Source of the DNA: Cladopsammia gracilis
Lineage: Eukaryota > Cnidaria > Anthozoa > Scleractinia > Dendrophylliidae
DNA length: 64,000 nt
NCBI GenBank assembly: GCA_022457155.1
Contig: JAJGOT010000350.1
Location: 852,217-916,216 of the forward strand
Direction of reading: 5' to 3'
The position numbers and the translations under genes were made by a program. The notes under the pieces were generated by a model, which saw only the letters and a list, made by a program, of their open reading frames with translations, was not told the origin of the DNA and did no database searches. Every line of letters begins with the position of its first letter. Positions within the stretch are counted from its first letter, which is position 1. Shown here one piece after another: positions 55,462-64,000 of the stretch.

Positions 55462-56112
55462 CTATATTTTGTTTTCAGCCAACATGTTCTCGTCAGCCAC
55501 CTCGACAACATCACAAACATTTCCATTAAGATTTGTAGTTGGAGTTTGTATTCTTTGAAGATTATCGTCGAAGAATGAATCAGTCAAATTGGGAAGTGCA
55601 CAAAAAGAACATTCCCAATCCAGGTTACTCCGGTCTAGATAATATTTAAATGTCTGTCTGCTCATACCAGCACAAGTAGCATGAAACCAACGATCACAAT
55701 TAAAGCACAAAATGGCGTCCTGGTTGCTTCGCACAGCTCGTTGACATTCTCCACAAGGATACTTAATCCCGCGCCTAGGTGGACCTGGGTTTGGATGAAT
55801 ATCTCCAGACAGTCTGATCAGTTGATATGATCGAGCACCATCCACATCATAGGGCAGTCGACCTTTCAGAAACGTTCTTCTCCCACCATGAAGCTGAAAT
55901 CGTAAGCCATATAAAGGACGAGATGGAGGGAAGGGAATTTGGATCGCTCTTGTAGTATGCGTCCTATATAACGTGTACATATGCATGGTCTGTTGTTCTG
56001 TAACTAAGAAGAAACCCAGAGGGAAGACAAATAGAAGCAATAACGATAAATCGAAGAGAGCAGAGAGAGTTTGTGCTGCCGCCATCTTGCCGAAATGTAT
56101 GCACCCATTCAT
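55462..56112 (-). CDS. LINE N-terminal protein: hydrophobic leader, 2A-like peptide, PHD finger
   Basis: 216 codons from the first Met. Residues 14-38 are strongly hydrophobic (FDLSLLLLFVFPLGFFLV). LSGDIHPNPGP at 101-111 is a 2A-like ribosome-skipping signal; the E of the usual D-X-E-X-NPGP is His here, so efficiency is uncertain. A C4HC3 PHD finger follows at 118-171 (CGEC, CFNCDRWFHATC, CSFC). Similar 2A peptides are known in CR1-group LINEs of sea urchin. The frame ends in TAG (55,462-55,464) but the endonuclease follows in the same frame. The stop is therefore either a mutation or the natural border of ORF1. Confidence 0.85.
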   Translation of the reverse strand: MNGCIHFGKMAAAQTLSALFDLSLLLLFVFPLGFFLVTEQQTMHMYTLYRTHTTRAIQIPFPPSRPLYGLRFQLHGGRRTFLKGRLPYDVDGARSYQLIRLSGDIHPNPGPPRRGIKYPCGECQRAVRSNQDAILCFNCDRWFHATCAGMSRQTFKYYLDRSNLDWECSFCALPNLTDSFFDDNLQRIQTPTTNLNGNVCDVVEVADENMLAENKI

Positions 56113-56140
56113 CCCCCTATCTCGGCGACTCAGTGAATAA

Positions 56141-56636
56141 CTCTAACTGTGGCCATTTTCTATTCAAACACCCTTAGTGGTACCGCAATTGTAAACTCTA
56201 AAAGGTCAAACGATCTCCTGACACTTTTATATGGCAGTCCCCAGGGATACAGGATGTACTTGGACGATTCCGACCGACTGCAAAGTAGGCGGCAACATAT
56301 ATCTCCAGTCGTTAAAATTCCACGTCAGTGTGGTCGTCTCCTCTTACTCAGTCCTTTACAACTCTTCAAATATGCTTTAAGAGATGATGGCTTTAAGAGA
56401 TGGCTTTAAGAGCCCTTTGATTTGCTAAGTTAGTCTTTGAGTCGAACATTCCTACGGCTAAAAGGTATTAAGGAACAGATTAAGGACTAAGATTTATGCC
56501 AATAACGGAGCAAGGACACGGATGTAAGTTTTCAGAGTTACTGTTTTACTTTATTGCATTGTAATTTCGTATCGCACCGAGCTCGCTTTGTAATGCTAGG
56601 TTTTCTGCCTTTCGTTTAGTTTTCTTTACTGCTATG
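56141..56636. other. No recognised feature
   Basis: Sequence upstream of the LINE start, with a small duplicated AGATGATGGCTTTAAGAGAT stretch near 56,382. No gene. Confidence 0.4.
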
Positions 56637-56944
56637 GTAAAATTGACTAATAGCTGGTAACCAACAGGTGACCGACAGTCGGCCGACAAACGGCCAACTG
56701 TCGGCCAACTGTCGGGCGACACTTTTACCTCAGACCTGCCTATAAACAGTCGGCCGACAGTTGGCCGTTTGTCGGCCGACTGTTGGCCGTTTGTCGGCCG
56801 ACTGTTGATCGTCTGTCGGTCGTCTGTCGGCCGACTGTTGGTAGTCTGTTGGCTGACTGTTGGTCGTCTGTCGGCCGACTGTTGGTCGTCTGTCGGCCTT
56901 TTTTCGGCCGACATGTTTTTGGGGGAGCTATTAGTCAATTTTAC
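56637..56944. mobile_element. 308-bp MITE with minisatellite core
   Basis: Perfect 19-bp inverted ends GTAAAATTGACTAATAGCT / AGCTATTAGTCAATTTTAC, and ATGG/CCCAT outside with one indel. The core is a tandem array of GTCGGCCGACTGTTG and variants of 10-12 bp, partly in inverse orientation (CAACTGTCGGCCAACTG). Repetitive frames across it (RPTVGRL, DDRQTI) are artefacts of the array. Confidence 0.85.
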
Positions 56945-57647
56945 CCATCAGTTAAGCTTACATCGCACATCGTCGCCCTGTCACGTTCACATCGCATCAT
57001 TGTATCACCGAATCAAGGCATTGTTCACAAGGAATCGTTTGTAAGGAATCTAGGAATCAAGGGTAACGATTGACGGCGTGTACATGAATTTCTGTGGATT
57101 AAACTAAAGTTGTGTTTACATTGTACGGCTCATCGATTTGTAAGGTCCTGAAGCAGTTTTGCCGCTTCATATAGTGCATTAACTAATGTCCAACAATTGC
57201 ACTTTTTTTTTTCTCTAAGCATATTTCAGTAAAAAAAACTCAACTAAAATACTCAGTTGAATGTAACTGAAATACAAAATAACAGTAAAACACTGAATTA
57301 CCTGTTCTATACACAATTTATCATAGTGGTTCCATAGTTCGTGTTCTGTTAGTGTCTGGCCAGCCTAAGAAAACGCATTGTCACCAGTGTTTATTGTAAA
57401 GGAAACTACCTGTTCCATTTTGCTCCTAACCGAATTTCCAGAATTTATTTGGTAGTCATATCCATTTGGTGGGGAAGTGGTATCTGTAATTTATTAGTAG
57501 CTAGGGCAATGATGGTATGATCAAGTGCTGCCTAGAATTGCTTGTGCTTTTTCAGATTGTGTAATAAAAATCATACATTTTTTGGTAGAAGGGCTTTACT
57601 TAGACCACATAGAGACATGGTGCCTGGTAACAGTTGCCTAGGGAAAT
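56945..57647. other. No recognised feature
   Basis: AT-rich sequence without conserved frame. Confidence 0.4.
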
Positions 57648-57797
57648 ATAGATGGTTTTCACGTTACGTCACGGCTGCGTGTACAACCACAAAAGATCTT
57701 AATGAACTTCTTTTGTTATGTACACCAACATGGTCACCATGGCCTTTGTCATTTTTGTCCCATTTGACTGAAGGTCGCGTGAGTGAAAATCATCTAT
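57648..57797. mobile_element. 150-bp foldback MITE, relative of 21,706-21,852
   Basis: Ends ATAGATGGTTTTCAC / GTGAAAATCATCTAT with inner GTACACCAACATGG and TGACAAAGG-type pairing. Same size and terminal motif as the element at 21,706. Confidence 0.7.
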
Positions 57798-58235
57798 TAG
57801 GTGTCAGTCAAATGATAAGGCACTGACTCCAGTAGTTGAGGGCGATCAACCCTTGCGATTGGGCACTTTTATCCTACATCTATTGTTAGTGCGGTACCCA
57901 TATAGTGGGAGTCGACCAATCAGGAGCGAGTACATAAAATAAGCATCTCATTTGCGTATCATTTGCATCAAATTAAAATCTGTACACGTGCTATGACATC
58001 ATGGGTGAGAGTGACCGGAAGTGAAATTAAAGGTGACTTAAAGGTCGTAATGATGGTGCAATTGGTTGTCTCAAACAACCAGGATGTGTCGAGGATCCAA
58101 GCTCCCGCTCGGGGATGGCTCGGATTCGTGTCGGGGATGGTTCGGGATTCCGCTGGCTGGGTGGGTCCCAGATCCCGCTCGGCCATAGAGACAGAAAAAC
58201 AAACAGAAATTAACACACAAAAAATGCCTTTTTAA
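57798..58235. other. Transition to GC-richer DNA
   Basis: From about 58,080 the sequence becomes GC-rich with repeats of CGGGGATGG and TCCCGCTCGG. It may be the outer part of the virus-like block, but no terminal inverted repeat could be recognised. Confidence 0.4.
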
Positions 58236-58411
58236 TAGTCACACAACGAAAACAACAACAAAACCTAGTTGACAAGCGGGGACATGGGTTCATCCCCGAC
58301 TGGGAGAACGCCCCTTTGTTAGTAGTCACAGAACGAAAACAACAACAAAAACTAGTTAACAAGCGGGGACATGGGTTCCATCCCCGACTGGGAGAACGCC
58401 CCTTTGATAGT
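58236..58411. repeat. 87-bp tandem duplication with hairpin
   Basis: TAGTCACANAACGAAAACAA at 58,236 and 58,323, 87 bp apart. Each unit holds CGGGGACATGGGTTC(C)ATCCCCG, which can fold into a 6-bp stem. The pair lies just downstream of the polymerase stop codon and could be part of its 3' UTR. Confidence 0.8.
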
Positions 58412-58459
58412 TCGTCGGCTCAAAAGTCACGTTACCCCCGTGTTCGTGTCCGTGTTTTT

Positions 58460-61036
58460 TTAATCGACGAGATCGTCGTCGGGGCGAAGCCAACTGTAAC
58501 CGTAAGGGAGAGTCTTGAAAGTGAATTCGTCGCCGATGACGCGTTTGTCGTAGACCACCCCCCATCGTTTGTCCCTGCAAACGGTGGTCAACGTCTTGGT
58601 GCGCTTCTCTCTCTGGATGAAATGCGGGTTGGGTACGTTGACGGTACGGGGTTTGGGGAGAGGCGATCGCAGTTCTAGGAGCAGGGTGTCTTTCATGGCT
58701 TGAAAATGAAGGCGTTGTTGCCCGCGCACGTTCAAGGTGAACCTGCGAATTGTCTCTTCCGTCTTTCCCAAATGCGTGTTGTAGGCATAGTTTTTCGGAC
58801 CGCAGGATACGAATTCGACGATGACGTCACGATTGCCTTTCTTGTCGTCCAATTCGTCCGTCATTTCGCCGAGGAAATTACCCAGGGGGATTTCGGGTTC
58901 GCCGGGTTTCCATTTGTAGACCACGGAATCCGTGTCGAAATACAGGGCATTATCTCCTACGCGATCCAGGTGATGGAAGAGACTTAGCCGGGCCCAACAG
59001 GTGGTGAATGCGGCCACGAAGACGTTGGTGGTTTGACCGCCGGGGACGTCGTCGTCGATTTTGTCGTAGGCGATCTCGAGGCAATCGTCGTTCATGATGC
59101 GGAGATCGTGGATGACGATCGTCCTGTCTGTCATGAATTCTTGCAGCTTGGCAGGCACGGTGATTTGCTCGATCTTCCGTTTGTTTTCCCGCTCGCCGAA
59201 TTTTCCCCAGAAGGAATTGAGGGCCAGCTTGCTGGTGGCTTTTTTCCCTATGTTGGATTTCATGTTGTTTGCGTCGAGGTAGATGCCTTCTCGCGCAGCA
59301 TATACGGCCCGAAAGAGCGTTTGCTGCTCGGGTGTTTTGAGACTCCCGTCGGCGTTCGGCGGCCACCCGGAGGCTTCCGTTTTTCCTTTCAGCCACGTGT
59401 TGACGTATTCCTCGAACAGCCCGGTACGACGTTGCGCGGGGGGAAAGTGGTATACTTCGTGAATTTGGAGAATGCGGTACCCCTTTCCCACGGCTTTGAC
59501 GAGTTCGGGGGTGCACCACGTCCCTCGGATGCTGCGTTGACTCGCCGTGTGTTCGCACACCCAGGTTCGCTCGGTCATGCGTTTGGGGATCTCTTCTTCC
59601 ACGCAGGCTCGACACAGGGGAAAGGTGATTTTCTTTTTGCAACGGTACGGCAACACGGGGTGAAACAACCCCTCGGGCGGTAACACGGTGCAGTCGGCGA
59701 TGCCAAAGTATTGGGAGATGTCTTGCACCGGCTGGGTGACGATGACGGGGTGCCCGATGGGGTATGGGTCGTACTTATTGACGGTGGGATACAGTGACGT
59801 CACATCCACGTACCGAATTTCTTCCCCTTGCGTTTCGTCGATCTCGTCCCATAGTCGCACGGCATTGGTGCGGCCCCCGAAGAACGCATCGCGCGGGTTC
59901 AGCGAAGGGACGGAGAACGGGTGCGACTCGAGAAAGGCGGCGACGTCGGCTCGTTGACGCAACTGCTCCCACTGACATTCCCAGACGACGACCACGCGGT
60001 AGTCGCCGTCTTCCAATTGCCGCTGTTTTTGCATCGTGGCTTCGTACATTTCCCGTTTGGTGCGATCGGGGTGGAGACGGGTGGTCTTGTCCATGCTCCC
60101 CTTGAAACAGACGGGACATCCGTGCCACAAACACCCGTGAAATTCGTACACGGTGCGGGTCGTCTCGTTGAACCCGTCCACTTGATACCGACGCCCCCCG
60201 ACTTGGAGAGTGCATTCGCCCCCGTTGAACGCATGCGCAATGACACCTTGAATTTGTTGGGAATTCTGCCACTCCATCCATTGGTAGGCTTTCAGGGATT
60301 GGTGCCCCCTTTTTCCATTCCATCCGCAGGGGGGTTCCAAGGCCAGGGTACGGGGACGTAAATGTTTTTTGCGGTAATACCGCATGCAGGCCGAGGCGAT
60401 GGTGACGCATTTCTCCATGGAGTTGAAATCGGCTTTGGCGGCAAATTCCCGTTGAAAAATTTCGCAGCCGGCTTTGAGCGCTTGCACATCCGATCGACAG
60501 TAGGCTAGCATTTCCTCGTGCAAATTGAACTCGAGATGTTGCACGGTCGGGTACCATTTGTCAAAGTCTTTTCGCACGTCCGGTTTCATGCCCTCGGGGT
60601 CGTAATAGCGCGCCTCGGGCCAAGGCCCCACATACTCTTGATGGGCCTCGGTGTTGAAGAAATGCGGAAAGAAGCCTTTCTTGCTTTCCGTCAGATTAAA
60701 CGTGGCGGCAAAGGCGGAGAGGGGAAAGGGGAGGAAACACAGACTGTCCTTGAACGTCAAGCGTCCGGCTCTCAGGCTCAAGATTTTCCATCCCACGCAA
60801 ATTTGATCTTTGACGTCGATGCGATGGTCGTAGAGGTACTGGAGGACGAACATCCCGTCGTAACCTTTGAAATTGTGAAAGATCACGATGACTTCCCGCG
60901 GTTCGCCCAGCACCTCCGTTTTGGTCAGCAGCCAATCGTAAAATTGTCCGGTGCAATCGCGACCGTAGAACGCCAGGGCGGGCACGGTGTCGAGATGGTC
61001 CTCCCCTTTAGCGCAGATGAGGATGGGCACGTGCAA
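58460..61036 (-). CDS. polB: Protein-primed DNA polymerase B, exonuclease and polymerase part
   Basis: 858 codons behind an in-frame TAA (61,037-61,039); the first codon is TTG and is not a real start. Exo II, FHNFKGYDGMF at about 53-63; Exo III, YCRSDV at 178-183. An inserted VEFHGC-type nuclease-like module is near 296-360 (YEFHGCLWHGCPVCF, VVVVWECQW). Polymerase motif A is DVTSLYP (410-416), motif B KLALNSFWGKFGE (602-614), motif C YFDTDS (699-704). The end TLPYGYSWLRPDDDLVD is the usual C-terminus. All catalytic motifs are preserved. The enzyme would replicate a linear genome from a protein primer. Confidence 0.92.
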   Translation of the reverse strand: MHVPILICAKGEDHLDTVPALAFYGRDCTGQFYDWLLTKTEVLGEPREVIVIFHNFKGYDGMFVLQYLYDHRIDVKDQICVGWKILSLRAGRLTFKDSLCFLPFPLSAFAATFNLTESKKGFFPHFFNTEAHQEYVGPWPEARYYDPEGMKPDVRKDFDKWYPTVQHLEFNLHEEMLAYCRSDVQALKAGCEIFQREFAAKADFNSMEKCVTIASACMRYYRKKHLRPRTLALEPPCGWNGKRGHQSLKAYQWMEWQNSQQIQGVIAHAFNGGECTLQVGGRRYQVDGFNETTRTVYEFHGCLWHGCPVCFKGSMDKTTRLHPDRTKREMYEATMQKQRQLEDGDYRVVVVWECQWEQLRQRADVAAFLESHPFSVPSLNPRDAFFGGRTNAVRLWDEIDETQGEEIRYVDVTSLYPTVNKYDPYPIGHPVIVTQPVQDISQYFGIADCTVLPPEGLFHPVLPYRCKKKITFPLCRACVEEEIPKRMTERTWVCEHTASQRSIRGTWCTPELVKAVGKGYRILQIHEVYHFPPAQRRTGLFEEYVNTWLKGKTEASGWPPNADGSLKTPEQQTLFRAVYAAREGIYLDANNMKSNIGKKATSKLALNSFWGKFGERENKRKIEQITVPAKLQEFMTDRTIVIHDLRIMNDDCLEIAYDKIDDDVPGGQTTNVFVAAFTTCWARLSLFHHLDRVGDNALYFDTDSVVYKWKPGEPEIPLGNFLGEMTDELDDKKGNRDVIVEFVSCGPKNYAYNTHLGKTEETIRRFTLNVRGQQRLHFQAMKDTLLLELRSPLPKPRTVNVPNPHFIQREKRTKTLTTVCRDKRWGVVYDKRVIGDEFTFKTLPYGYSWLRPDDDLVD

Positions 61037-61858
61037 TTAATTGTCCTGCGTGCATTCGTAATCCGCATACACGAAATAGGGCGGTAATCGGGGCCGAGTC
61101 TCCTCCTCCTCCTCGTCTTCGTCTTCCTCGGACTCGGGCTCGTTGGCGGCCAAGAATCGGACGGCGTGGGCAGCGTGACGCGGAGCAGGTCTGGCGCGTT
61201 TGGCGGAAGGCGGTCCTGCTTCCTCCTCCGGGTCTGGATCGTGCACCGGCTGGATGTAACAACGGTGGGTGGTAACGTCCGCATAATCCTTGCAGGTCTT
61301 GCAAAAATACTCTTCGCACTTGTGGGGACGCTGACGTTTGCGTCGATTTTTCCACCAATCGAGGAATTTGTGGCAATTCTCGCACGTTTGGAGATTGGCG
61401 CAGACGGAGTGATCCGGGGTCTCGGCCCCTTGTCCGTTGGGAGAAAACACCCGGTGATTCTCGTAGCAACGGTCTCCGTAGAAACAGCGTCGGCAGTCCG
61501 GGCAGGGACGTTGCGTCGGTCGCGGAGGTTTGCTATCGCCCGGGAGGAGCGCCAGGTAATCGCGGCAGTCTTTCTGTTTGCAGGCCACGCAACGTCGTTT
61601 CACGCAGGGATGATGCGCAAAATCCTCGTGATCGTACGCCTTCTCGCACAAGTGGCAATAGTAACCGCGTCCGAGAATGGCGGGAATGGATTTCAACCCG
61701 TAATAATGATCCTCGTGTTTCAAGAGAAACAGGTAACGTTGGTCGGCGCGTTTCTCCCCTTGTTCAAAGATCACTTGGTAACTCTCATCGGCGCTGAGGA
61801 CTTTGATGTGATAGTCCGGCAACACAATTTGGAATTGACGGAGGGCCCACAACCGCAA
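61037..61858 (-). pseudogene. polB: PolB middle segment: cysteine-rich domain and Exo I
   Basis: 273 codons that continue the polymerase frame. A series of Cys/His pairs runs from YYCHLCEKAYDHEDFAHHPC through CPDCRRCFYGDRCYENH to CEEYFCKTCKDYADVTTHRC, a multi-zinc region seen in Polinton-type polymerases. Then come an acidic linker (ESEEDEDEEEEE) and FVYADYECTQDN, which carries the Exo I Asp and Glu. The segment ends in TAA immediately before the next block continues in register. A one-base frameshift near 61,855 separates it from the N-terminal part. Confidence 0.85.
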
Positions 61859-62613
61859 GACCCTTCGGGAACGCGAGCCAACGCGTGCAAGGCTTTGGCC
61901 AATCGGGTTTGACCTTTTCCTCCTCTTTTCAAATAGTTGAAACTAAGCTCCGGCTTCCTTCGATACGGTGGTTGTTCGTCGGCCCACGCTTGCATGGTAA
62001 CGAGAGCCCGAGCGCAGCACAGCTCGTCCCGATTGTGGATTTTAACGACAGATTGTTTCTTCTGGAGAAAGGTCAGGATGGGAACGTTGCCCGGGACGGC
62101 TTCCTTTCGACGACCGCTACCCCGTCCGGGATCCTTCAAGGTGATGATTTGCACTTTCAAGCGATCCTCCGCTTTGAATTGTTCGTTGGAGTTTAATTTC
62201 TTCGCCATTTTTTGCAAGAGGAGTGTGACCCGCGGACTCTGCTCGCGCCATTCCTTCACCGGCACGTGAAACGATTGAAAGGCCTGCAGAAGGCTGGGAT
62301 GTTGCATGGTAAACAACACGTGATCGTCGTCGTCTAGGGGGTCGTCCTCCAATTCTTTATCGATGGCTCGACGCAACGCCTGTTCGAGTTCGTAGCCCAC
62401 ATCGTATTGTGGGGGATGTAAGAGTTCCGTGCGAGCGTGGAGGGTGGCATCGAACACGCGACGACGTAACCCAAACTTTTTTACACGTCGATCCGTGCCC
62501 GGGGTGAGTCGAAACTCGAAGAGGTGACCCCGGTTGTTTTCTTCGGCGTCTTCCATGGCCTCCAACAAGTCGTCATCGTCCAATTCCTCGGGATCGTCTT
62601 CGCGGTCGGCCAT
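61771..62613 (-). pseudogene. polB: PolB N-terminal segment
   Basis: Starts MADREDDPEELDDDDLLEAM with an acidic leader. A globular N-terminal domain follows (YDVGYELEQALRRAIDKELE, DDHVLFTMQHPSLLQAFQSF, HNRDELCCARALVTMQAWAD) as in other Polinton-type PolB N-termini. Real coding ends near RVPEG at about 61,860. The last 25 or so codons before the stop at 61,771 are out of frame. The start is supported by the TATA-like GTATAAAAG about 140 bases upstream. Confidence 0.8.
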
Positions 62614-62922
62614 TTTGAAGGAGAAAAAATACTAGACAAAGTGTTCATTGACAACGAAAGTGTCTTTTTGAGTTTTTTCGAGGTTGAACAGCGTTTTTAC
62701 AGCCACGGCACAAAAAAAAAAACGAGTTGGTTAGATTTTACTCTGCACTCTTTTATACCCTCGAGGAGAAGGACGTTGCATGCTGGGGAGGAACGGGGTA
62801 CCCATGGGGGGTATGGCTATTTTGTTTCTGTCACCCTAGGCGTTGCGTGACATTTCTCTGAGGTTTATGATTTGTCGATACGACCAAACGGTTCATTCTG
62901 TGCTTGACGACCCTCGTTCACC
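62614..62922. promoter_or_regulatory. Divergent promoter region between PolB and the basic gene
   Basis: A 309-bp spacer between two start codons facing apart. On the minus strand GGGTATAAAAG (about 62,749-62,759) is a good TATA box about 140 bases ahead of the PolB ATG. No equally good box was seen on the plus strand. Confidence 0.5.
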
Positions 62923-63735
62923 ATGCCGTTGACCAAAGCCGAGAAGGTGAAACTGTGGAAACAGAGAAATCCCGAGAAAGTGCGAGAACAACATCGAAGG
63001 TATCGCGCGAGACATCCGGGATACCACGATTGGCGGAGACAGGAACGATCCAAGACAAACGAAACCGCCCTGCGCACCTATCGGGCTTACTTGGCGAGAA
63101 AACAACGTCAAAGGAGACGTCGCTCGGCCCTGAGACGCGCAGATTATCTCAAACCGCACTCACTGCGCGTGGTGTTGGTGCCCCTTCAACGCATGGCACA
63201 GTTTCGATCCCGCCCCTTTGAACGATGTCGTGCACAATTACAACGCCTGCATCGTCAATCCGATCGGAGGGTGTCGCCGACGGTGAGGAAGGAAATCGAA
63301 CGTCGGGAGGCAGAAGCACGACGGCGAAAACAACAACAACGCGAACAACGGCAACAACGACAACAACAACAACGCGAACAAAGGCAACAACAACGTGAAC
63401 CACGACGTAATCAACAACGTGAACAAAGGCAACAACGTGAACAGCAACAACAACAACAACCACAGCAACCACGTGAACCACAACGACAGCGACAACGTGA
63501 ATCACAACATCTCACCCCACTCGGTCCGTCCCATTGGTTCGTTGATCGTACCATGCCTCCGGGGTTGGGCGTGTTGGGGTGCCGCTACCCGTGGATTCCT
63601 CGCCTTCCATGCCTCTGCGACGAGGAAGAAGAAGAGGCATTCCAACGGTTGATTGCTCCTCCTCCTCCTCTTCCTCCTCGTCGCGTTCTTCCCCTCGACG
63701 TTGCCGCCCCCTCTGTTTGCGGGAAGAGGACTTGA
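62923..63735 (+). pseudogene. Basic Arg/Gln-rich protein of the virus-like block, frameshifted
   Basis: 270 codons. The N-terminal 60 residues (KVKLWKQRNPEKVREQHRRY, RARHPGYHDWRRQE) look like a basic helical nucleic-acid binding region. Residues about 125-200 are a low-complexity Gln/Arg stretch from CAA/CGN repeats, followed by an acidic DEEEEEAF and a proline run. It ends VCGKRT at 63,735, while long coding-like sequence continues in the next frame, so a one-base shift between about 63,653 and 63,735 is likely. Function unknown; a structural or DNA-binding viral protein is a guess. Confidence 0.6.
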
Positions 63736-64000
63736 TGAGGATGAGGACGAGGATGAGGATCACTGGGTCGAGGCATGGATGGAACGACGAAAAAGGGTCC
63801 GGCAAGAAGGTCAGGCCAGGGTCACGGCTCGATTGCGGGAAGAACAGAGAATCGATGCCATCGTGTCGGAAATGACGACGACAAATGCCATCGATCCTCA
63901 CAATCACCTTCCGCGTTTTGCGGCGCAATTGGAACGCGAGTTTTCGTCCCCCGTCGAGGAAATTCTTATCGACGACGAACTCTTTGACTCGATCTATCGA
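63653..64000 (+). CDS. Continuation of the basic gene in another frame (cut by window end)
   Basis: Open in the frame that contains GRGLDEDEDEDEDHWVEAWM, ARLREEQRIDAIVSEMTTTN and LEREFSSPVEEILIDDELFD, with no stop up to 64,000. The charged, helix-rich composition continues the preceding frame. Protein not recognised. Confidence 0.55.
   Translation, partial: MLLLLLFLLVAFFPSTLPPPLFAGRGLDEDEDEDEDHWVEAWMERRKRVRQEGQARVTARLREEQRIDAIVSEMTTTNAIDPHNHLPRFAAQLEREFSSPVEEILIDDELFDSIYR

Larger units (their letters stand above)
52385..56140 (-). mobile_element. CR1/L2-like non-LTR retrotransposon, degraded
   Basis: Minus-strand order: N-terminal region with 2A-like peptide and PHD finger, apurinic-type endonuclease, reverse transcriptase, C-terminal region, 3' UTR ending in TACATACATACATACAT-type microsatellite (52,388-52,404). 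Microsatellite 3' tails are usual for CR1/L2-group LINEs. About 3.75 kb, so nearly full length, but it carries several stops and frameshifts. Confidence 0.9.
58236..64000. mobile_element. Virus-like block (Polinton/adintovirus-type), right end beyond window
   Basis: A protein-primed PolB gene on minus and a divergent basic gene on plus, both with higher GC and different codon use than the AT-rich surroundings. PolB of this type, with an N-terminal cysteine-rich extension, is typical of Polintons and adintoviruses. Capsid, ATPase, protease and integrase genes are not inside the window, so the assignment rests on PolB alone. Two lesions in PolB show an endogenised copy. Confidence 0.7.

Noticed and set aside
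56546..57073. Repetitive ORFs on both strands over the 56.6-56.9 kb region
   Set aside because: They are translations of the GTCGGCCGAC minisatellite and show only its periodicity.
58236..58411. CRISPR-like array
   Set aside because: Only two tandem units without spacers; the host is eukaryotic.
59033..61912. Long plus-strand ORFs opposite PolB
   Set aside because: GC-rich antisense frames without family motifs; PolB motifs lie on the minus strand.
63149..63505. Valine/leucine-rich minus-strand ORFs opposite the Gln/Arg tract
   Set aside because: Antisense of CAA/CGN codons; resembles a membrane protein only by composition.

Overview
This is a eukaryotic window, almost certainly from a cnidarian and most likely a stony coral or other anthozoan. 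The basis is the mix of element families (a Ty3/Gypsy element of the TGGCGACGAGGAC primer-site type, DIRS, EN-positive Penelope elements, CR1/L2-like LINEs with a 2A-like peptide and PHD finger, coral-type GC-tract MITEs, a P2RX7-type domain fragment), the AT-rich gene-poor background and spliceosome-style exon fragments. That assignment is inference; no host gene with a clear function is intact here. Practically everything recognisable is mobile or virus-derived.

Layout. 1-15,490: tandem non-coding repeat units (about 1.75-2.0 kb and a longer form of about 3.5-3.8 kb) interrupted at 7,595-11,604 by a Gypsy element that keeps its 5' LTR but has lost its 3' end. 16,160-26,220: a DIRS-type tyrosine-recombinase retrotransposon (gag, RT/RNase H, tyrosine recombinase, inverted termini) broken by nested MITEs, a 186-bp near-perfect palindrome and other repeats, followed by part of a second DIRS tail. 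26,267-27,957: a TIR element with an exact 9-bp target duplication that carries a RecQ-like helicase first exon and a second, convergent ORF (Pack-MULE-like). 28,000-38,870: mostly unique or weakly repetitive DNA with a TTAA-flanked MITE, exon relics (CXC-like cysteine cluster, broken P2RX7-like domain) and another TIR element.

38,870-48,180: a nested inverted structure. Two diverged arms of about 1.4-1.5 kb flank (TA)n tracts, and inside them lie two nearly identical Penelope-like elements arranged head to head (arms of 2,294 bp, one difference seen in the coding part). Both copies encode RT plus GIY-YIG and end in a hammerhead-like motif. 48,000-52,380: a 9-bp-TSD MITE, a foldback MITE, a decayed Penelope fragment and non-coding DNA. 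52,385-56,140 (minus): a broken CR1/L2-like LINE.

56,637-58,411: MITEs and an 87-bp tandem duplication. 58,460-64,000: a GC-richer, virus-like block with a Polinton/adintovirus-type protein-primed DNA polymerase B (minus strand, one frameshift and one nonsense codon) and, divergently across a 310-bp TATA-bearing spacer, a basic Arg/Gln-rich gene that runs off the window. The genes do not form a host pathway; they are independent selfish elements inserted in and beside one another. The most informative structures are the Penelope inverted dimer, the helicase-carrying TIR element and the PolB block.
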